From positions 1 to 7,528 of the forward strand of contig JAUXEL010000083.1 of the NCBI GenBank assembly GCA_030620575.1: a stretch of 7,528 nucleotides of DNA, read 5' to 3'. This stretch comes from Fidelibacterota bacterium (GTDB lineage Bacteria > Fidelibacterota > Fidelibacteria > Fidelibacterales > Fidelibacteraceae). Positions 5,871-7,528 of this stretch are shown here, one piece after another; the stretch's first letter is position 1, and each line of letters starts with the position of its first letter. A model generated the notes under the pieces. It searched no databases and had not been told where the DNA came from. It saw nothing but the letters and a program-made list of their open reading frames with translations. Made by a program: the position numbers and the translations under genes.

Positions 5871-5914
5871 CCACGGCTTAAAACTTCCCGAATCGAGTTC
5901 GGGACAGGCTGTGG
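5871..5914 (+). repeat. Nested palindrome: 9-bp outer stem around a 7-bp inner hairpin
   Basis: CCACGGCTT (5871-5879) pairs with AGGCTGTGG (5906-5914) through nine pairs, two of them G-U. Enclosed is TCCCGAA/TTCGGGA (5886-5892 with 5898-5904), a perfect 7-bp stem with loop TCGAG. CCACGG can also pair with CCGTGG at 5923-5928. The layout suggests one palindromic unit inserted inside another. The inner unit has a relative at 6122-6135. Confidence 0.6.
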
Positions 5915-6002
5915 CTATTCAACCGTGGTAACTCAAAAAGCTGTGCTTATTCAAAAAACTATAGTCATCTATCTGTAGCTATTTAATGAACAACTACAGC
6001 TT
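5907..6002 (+). repeat. Three degenerate tandem units of exactly 32 bases
   Basis: GTGGCTATTCAA (5911), GTGCTTATTCAA (5943) and GTAGCTATTTAA (5975) recur at intervals of exactly 32 bases. The conserved core is about 16 bases (5907-5922, 5939-5954, 5971-5986), while the rest of each unit has diverged. The last unit also holds CTGTAG/CTACAG arms (5973-5978 and 5994-5999). No coding or RNA gene is evident. Confidence 0.5.
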
Positions 6003-6045
6003 GTTCTAAACTTGATTCAGGATGATTTAGTGGGAGAAACTGGAA

Positions 6046-6060
6046 AAAATAAAGAGACTA
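6046..6060 (+). repeat. 15-base direct repeat, copy 1
   Basis: AAAATAAAGAGACTA occurs here and exactly again at 6388-6402. This copy sits just before the palindrome cluster that starts at 6070; the other lies in the leader of the secreted-protein gene. It may be a duplicated leader fragment or a shared binding site. Confidence 0.6.
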
Positions 6061-6069
6061 TTTATGAAT

Positions 6070-6100
6070 AGCCCCGCCCCGATTAATTCGGGGCGGGGCT
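6070..6100 (+). repeat. Strong GC-rich hairpin, 13-bp perfect stem
   Basis: The arms at 6070-6082 (AGCCCCGCCCCGA) and 6088-6100 (TCGGGGCGGGGCT) pair perfectly around the 5-base loop TTAAT. In AT-rich surroundings this is the most stable hairpin in the window. No T run follows (next bases TCAGGC), so it is not a standard intrinsic terminator. It begins the plus-strand copy of the mosaic module also found inverted at 1823-1874. Confidence 0.75.
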
Positions 6101-6107
6101 TCAGGCT

Positions 6108-6210
6108 TCTCCGCCAGCTGGTCCCGAATGTTCGGGGCCCGACAAGACGGCTGGCAGGTGTCTTTTCAACTTTTTATCACGGCGTAGCCCGATCCGCCAG
6201 CTGGCGGAGA
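6108..6210. repeat. 103-base unit bounded by 14-bp perfect inverted repeats
   Basis: TCTCCGCCAGCTGG (6108-6121) and CCAGCTGGCGGAGA (6197-6210) are exact inverted repeats. The right arm is part of a 16-base perfect palindrome (6193-6208). Inside the unit are TCCCGAA/TTCGGGG (6122-6136) and GCCCGACAAGACGG (6137-6150), and GCCAGC (6113-6118) can also pair with GCTGGC (6150-6155). No transposase or credible open frame is present, and no clear target duplication is seen at the ends. It may be a miniature non-autonomous element or a stack of small palindromes. Confidence 0.5.
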
Positions 6211-6387
6211 GGAGCGGAGACGGATCAACTTCTTCCCACGGCTTGAACTAAATCAAATCAATAAAAATTTGCCTCAAGATAAAATATATTGGGGAAATTA
6301 ATAAATTATTGTTTGTTTCCATCATTATAACTTACTAAATTAATTTATAATTTATGATAATATGACTAAAAACATCGAACAAGTGAT
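6211..6387. promoter_or_regulatory. AT-rich leader region with a possible -10 box
   Basis: After the palindrome cluster the DNA becomes strongly AT-rich. A TATAAT occurs at 6346-6351, with no convincing -35 box at the expected distance. It is the likely promoter region of the secreted-protein gene, because the preceding operon ends more than 600 bases upstream. The exact boxes are uncertain. Confidence 0.25.
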
Positions 6388-6402
6388 AAAATAAAGAGAC
6401 TA
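6388..6402 (+). repeat. 15-base direct repeat, copy 2
   Basis: This is an exact copy of the 15-mer at 6046-6060 (AAAATAAAGAGACTA), 23 bases before the start codon of the secreted-protein gene. Its position within the probable 5' leader makes a regulatory role possible. Confidence 0.6.
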
Positions 6403-6425
6403 ACCCAAAACATGAAAGGAAATGT

Positions 6426-7528
6426 ATGGGAACATTAGTTAAACGCTTAGGTTTCTGCACTATGCTGCTGTTATTCGGACTGGCAAGTATAGCGTGGGGA
6501 CAGACAGAGATCCTCGTGAACGGAGATTTCGAGTCCTGGACTGATGCGAACACCCCCACAGGGTGGACTAAAATTGAAAACATCACCCAGGAAGCAACTG
6601 AAGTTCATGGTGGCACCTATTCTGCAAAACATCTTGGTGGTACTAAAGACCTCGGGCAGTATGTTACGGTTACACCAGGTTATACATATGGTATAACCAT
6701 ATGGTATAAAGTTACCGCCGGTGATGGCGATGATGCCAGAATCTGGTCCGTTTGGAAAAGTGCCGGTTCAAGTGTCTATGATAATACAGATGAAATAAGA
6801 GGTCCCAACGGTGGATATTTCGACAATAATGGCGGAGTCTGGTCAAAATATGATACGACAGTTGTAGCTCCTGAAACAGTTGACACATTATATTTTGAGC
6901 TTCGCACTTATTCCGGCGCTACAGTATACTGGGATGATCTTTCAGTTATTGAAACCGCTCCTCCCCCCGAAGATCCTGCAGACTATTTCATTCCTAAGGG
7001 ATTACACGCTCAAGGATATGTATCTCTAAAAGCTGCTGTTGATTCGATCAATATTCATGGTGTTTCCGGTGAGATCAATTTCGTATTGGATGCCGATACA
7101 TTGAGAGAAGATAGCTTTACTTTCACTGCTGATATGGATGCAGACAGTAATGTTACCGTAAAACCGGCTCCCGGACGCGATGTTGTTCTTATTGTAATAC
7201 CTGGAGCATCTCAAGGTAACGGCGCTCAAATGATCGGTTTCGACAAAGGTTATGTAACTTTTGATGGAAGCAATGACGGTTCGGATACCCGTAACCTAAT
7301 TGTTACAACAGAAACAAACGATGCAAGAGTCCCCTTTGGATTAAATACCAAAGATGCAGACAATATTGTCATTAAGAACCTGATTATCAAGAATCTTGAT
7401 AATGTAGCGACTGATTTCAAATATGGTGTTGTATCAAATGATGTTGGTGGAAATGATTTTACAGTTGAAAATTGTCAAATCGGTTCACCTGAAGCCCCGA
7501 TTTGGCGCGATGGTATTGCCGTATGGGG
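6426..7528 (+). CDS. Secreted CBM4/9-like plus beta-helix protein, 3' end cut by window
   Basis: The frame is open from the ATG at 6426 to the window end (367 codons), so the protein is incomplete. AAAGGA (6415-6420) lies 5 bases before the start. A Sec signal peptide is clear: MGTLVKR, a hydrophobic core LGFCTMLLLFGLASIA, and a probable cleavage after AWG at residue 25. Residues about 28-175 look like a CBM4/9-type carbohydrate-binding beta-sandwich: VNGDFESW (31-38), HGGTYSAKHL (61-70), the hydrophobic strand YTYGITIWYKV (87-97) and closing VYWDDLSVIE (167-176). A Pro/Glu linker follows (178-185). From about 190 the sequence turns into repeated short strands (FDGSNDG, DNIVIKNLIIKNLDN, GNDFTVENCQIGS), typical of right-handed parallel beta-helix domains of the pectate-lyase type. 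A polysaccharide-binding or -degrading surface protein is likely. A C-terminal secretion signal cannot be seen because the end is missing, and no catalytic residues can be assigned. Confidence 0.85.
   Translation, partial: MGTLVKRLGFCTMLLLFGLASIAWGQTEILVNGDFESWTDANTPTGWTKIENITQEATEVHGGTYSAKHLGGTKDLGQYVTVTPGYTYGITIWYKVTAGDGDDARIWSVWKSAGSSVYDNTDEIRGPNGGYFDNNGGVWSKYDTTVVAPETVDTLYFELRTYSGATVYWDDLSVIETAPPPEDPADYFIPKGLHAQGYVSLKAAVDSINIHGVSGEINFVLDADTLREDSFTFTADMDADSNVTVKPAPGRDVVLIVIPGASQGNGAQMIGFDKGYVTFDGSNDGSDTRNLIVTTETNDARVPFGLNTKDADNIVIKNLIIKNLDNVATDFKYGVVSNDVGGNDFTVENCQIGSPEAPIWRDGIAVW

Noticed and set aside
5907..6002. CRISPR array, because of the 32-base period
   Set aside because: Only three units share a degenerate core of about 16 bases, no full-length identical repeats exist and no cas gene is present.
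6064..6246. Plus-strand open frame of 60 codons
   Set aside because: It is built almost entirely from the GC-rich palindromes, has no ribosome site and has a repeat-derived, low-complexity product.
6422..6424. ATG at 6422 (and 6412) as the start of the secreted protein
   Set aside because: Both are in other frames and stop after a few codons; only 6426 gives the signal peptide and has a well-spaced AAAGGA.
6335..6586. Minus-strand open frame of 83 codons
   Set aside because: It overlaps the signal peptide and CBM start of the secreted protein and the AT-rich leader, with no family resemblance.

Overview
The window looks like a piece of a bacterial chromosome from the FCB side of the tree (Bacteroidetes/Chlorobi/Marinimicrobia/KSB1-like). 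This rests on the gene order yicC-gmk-rpoZ-coaBC-udg, a Bacteroidetes-like omega subunit sequence, a CoaBC without the usual flavin-domain cysteine, a large secreted CBM/beta-helix protein, and AT-rich intergenic DNA filled with small GC-rich palindromes. By eye the base composition is moderate, near 40% GC. The phylum is an inference and I would not name a genus.

Layout, all genes on the + strand. (1) 1-1743: the 3' part of an OPT-family transporter; its true start lies before the window. (2) 1744-2093: a gene-free stretch with tandem AGGGTTTA units, two inverted copies of an imperfect hairpin repeat, a GC-rich stem-loop module, pyrimidine-rich ACTTTTGCCTT units and a promoter with a perfect TATAAT. 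(3) 2094-5671: a tight housekeeping operon. It holds yicC (endoribonuclease family), gmk, an rpoZ (omega) segment joined in frame to gmk, coaBC (coenzyme A synthesis) and a family 4 uracil-DNA glycosylase; junctions are overlaps or gaps of a few bases. (4) 5672-6425: a candidate 34-residue membrane peptide overlapping a candidate terminator, then about 600 bases of nested palindromes, a degenerate 32-base-period repeat and a 103-base unit bounded by 14-bp inverted repeats. (5) 6426-7528: the 5' part of a secreted protein with a signal peptide, a CBM4/9-like domain and the beginning of a right-handed beta-helix, cut by the window end.

The operon groups nucleotide metabolism (Gmk), transcription (omega), RNA turnover (YicC), cofactor synthesis (CoaBC) and DNA repair (Udg), a familiar growth-linked grouping. 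The most notable point is the gmk/rpoZ junction. The two proteins form one open frame of 284 codons, but the junction is a run of eight A. A one-base shift there exposes a TAG stop exactly where Gmk should end, and 10 bases later an ATG with a good Shine-Dalgarno site begins omega. This is a real fusion, a slippage-controlled junction, or a one-base homopolymer error.

I found no mobile-element transposase, CRISPR array, tRNA or rRNA, and no clear novel multi-gene system. The non-coding novelty lies in the intergenic repeats, whose modules recur in both gene-free stretches.
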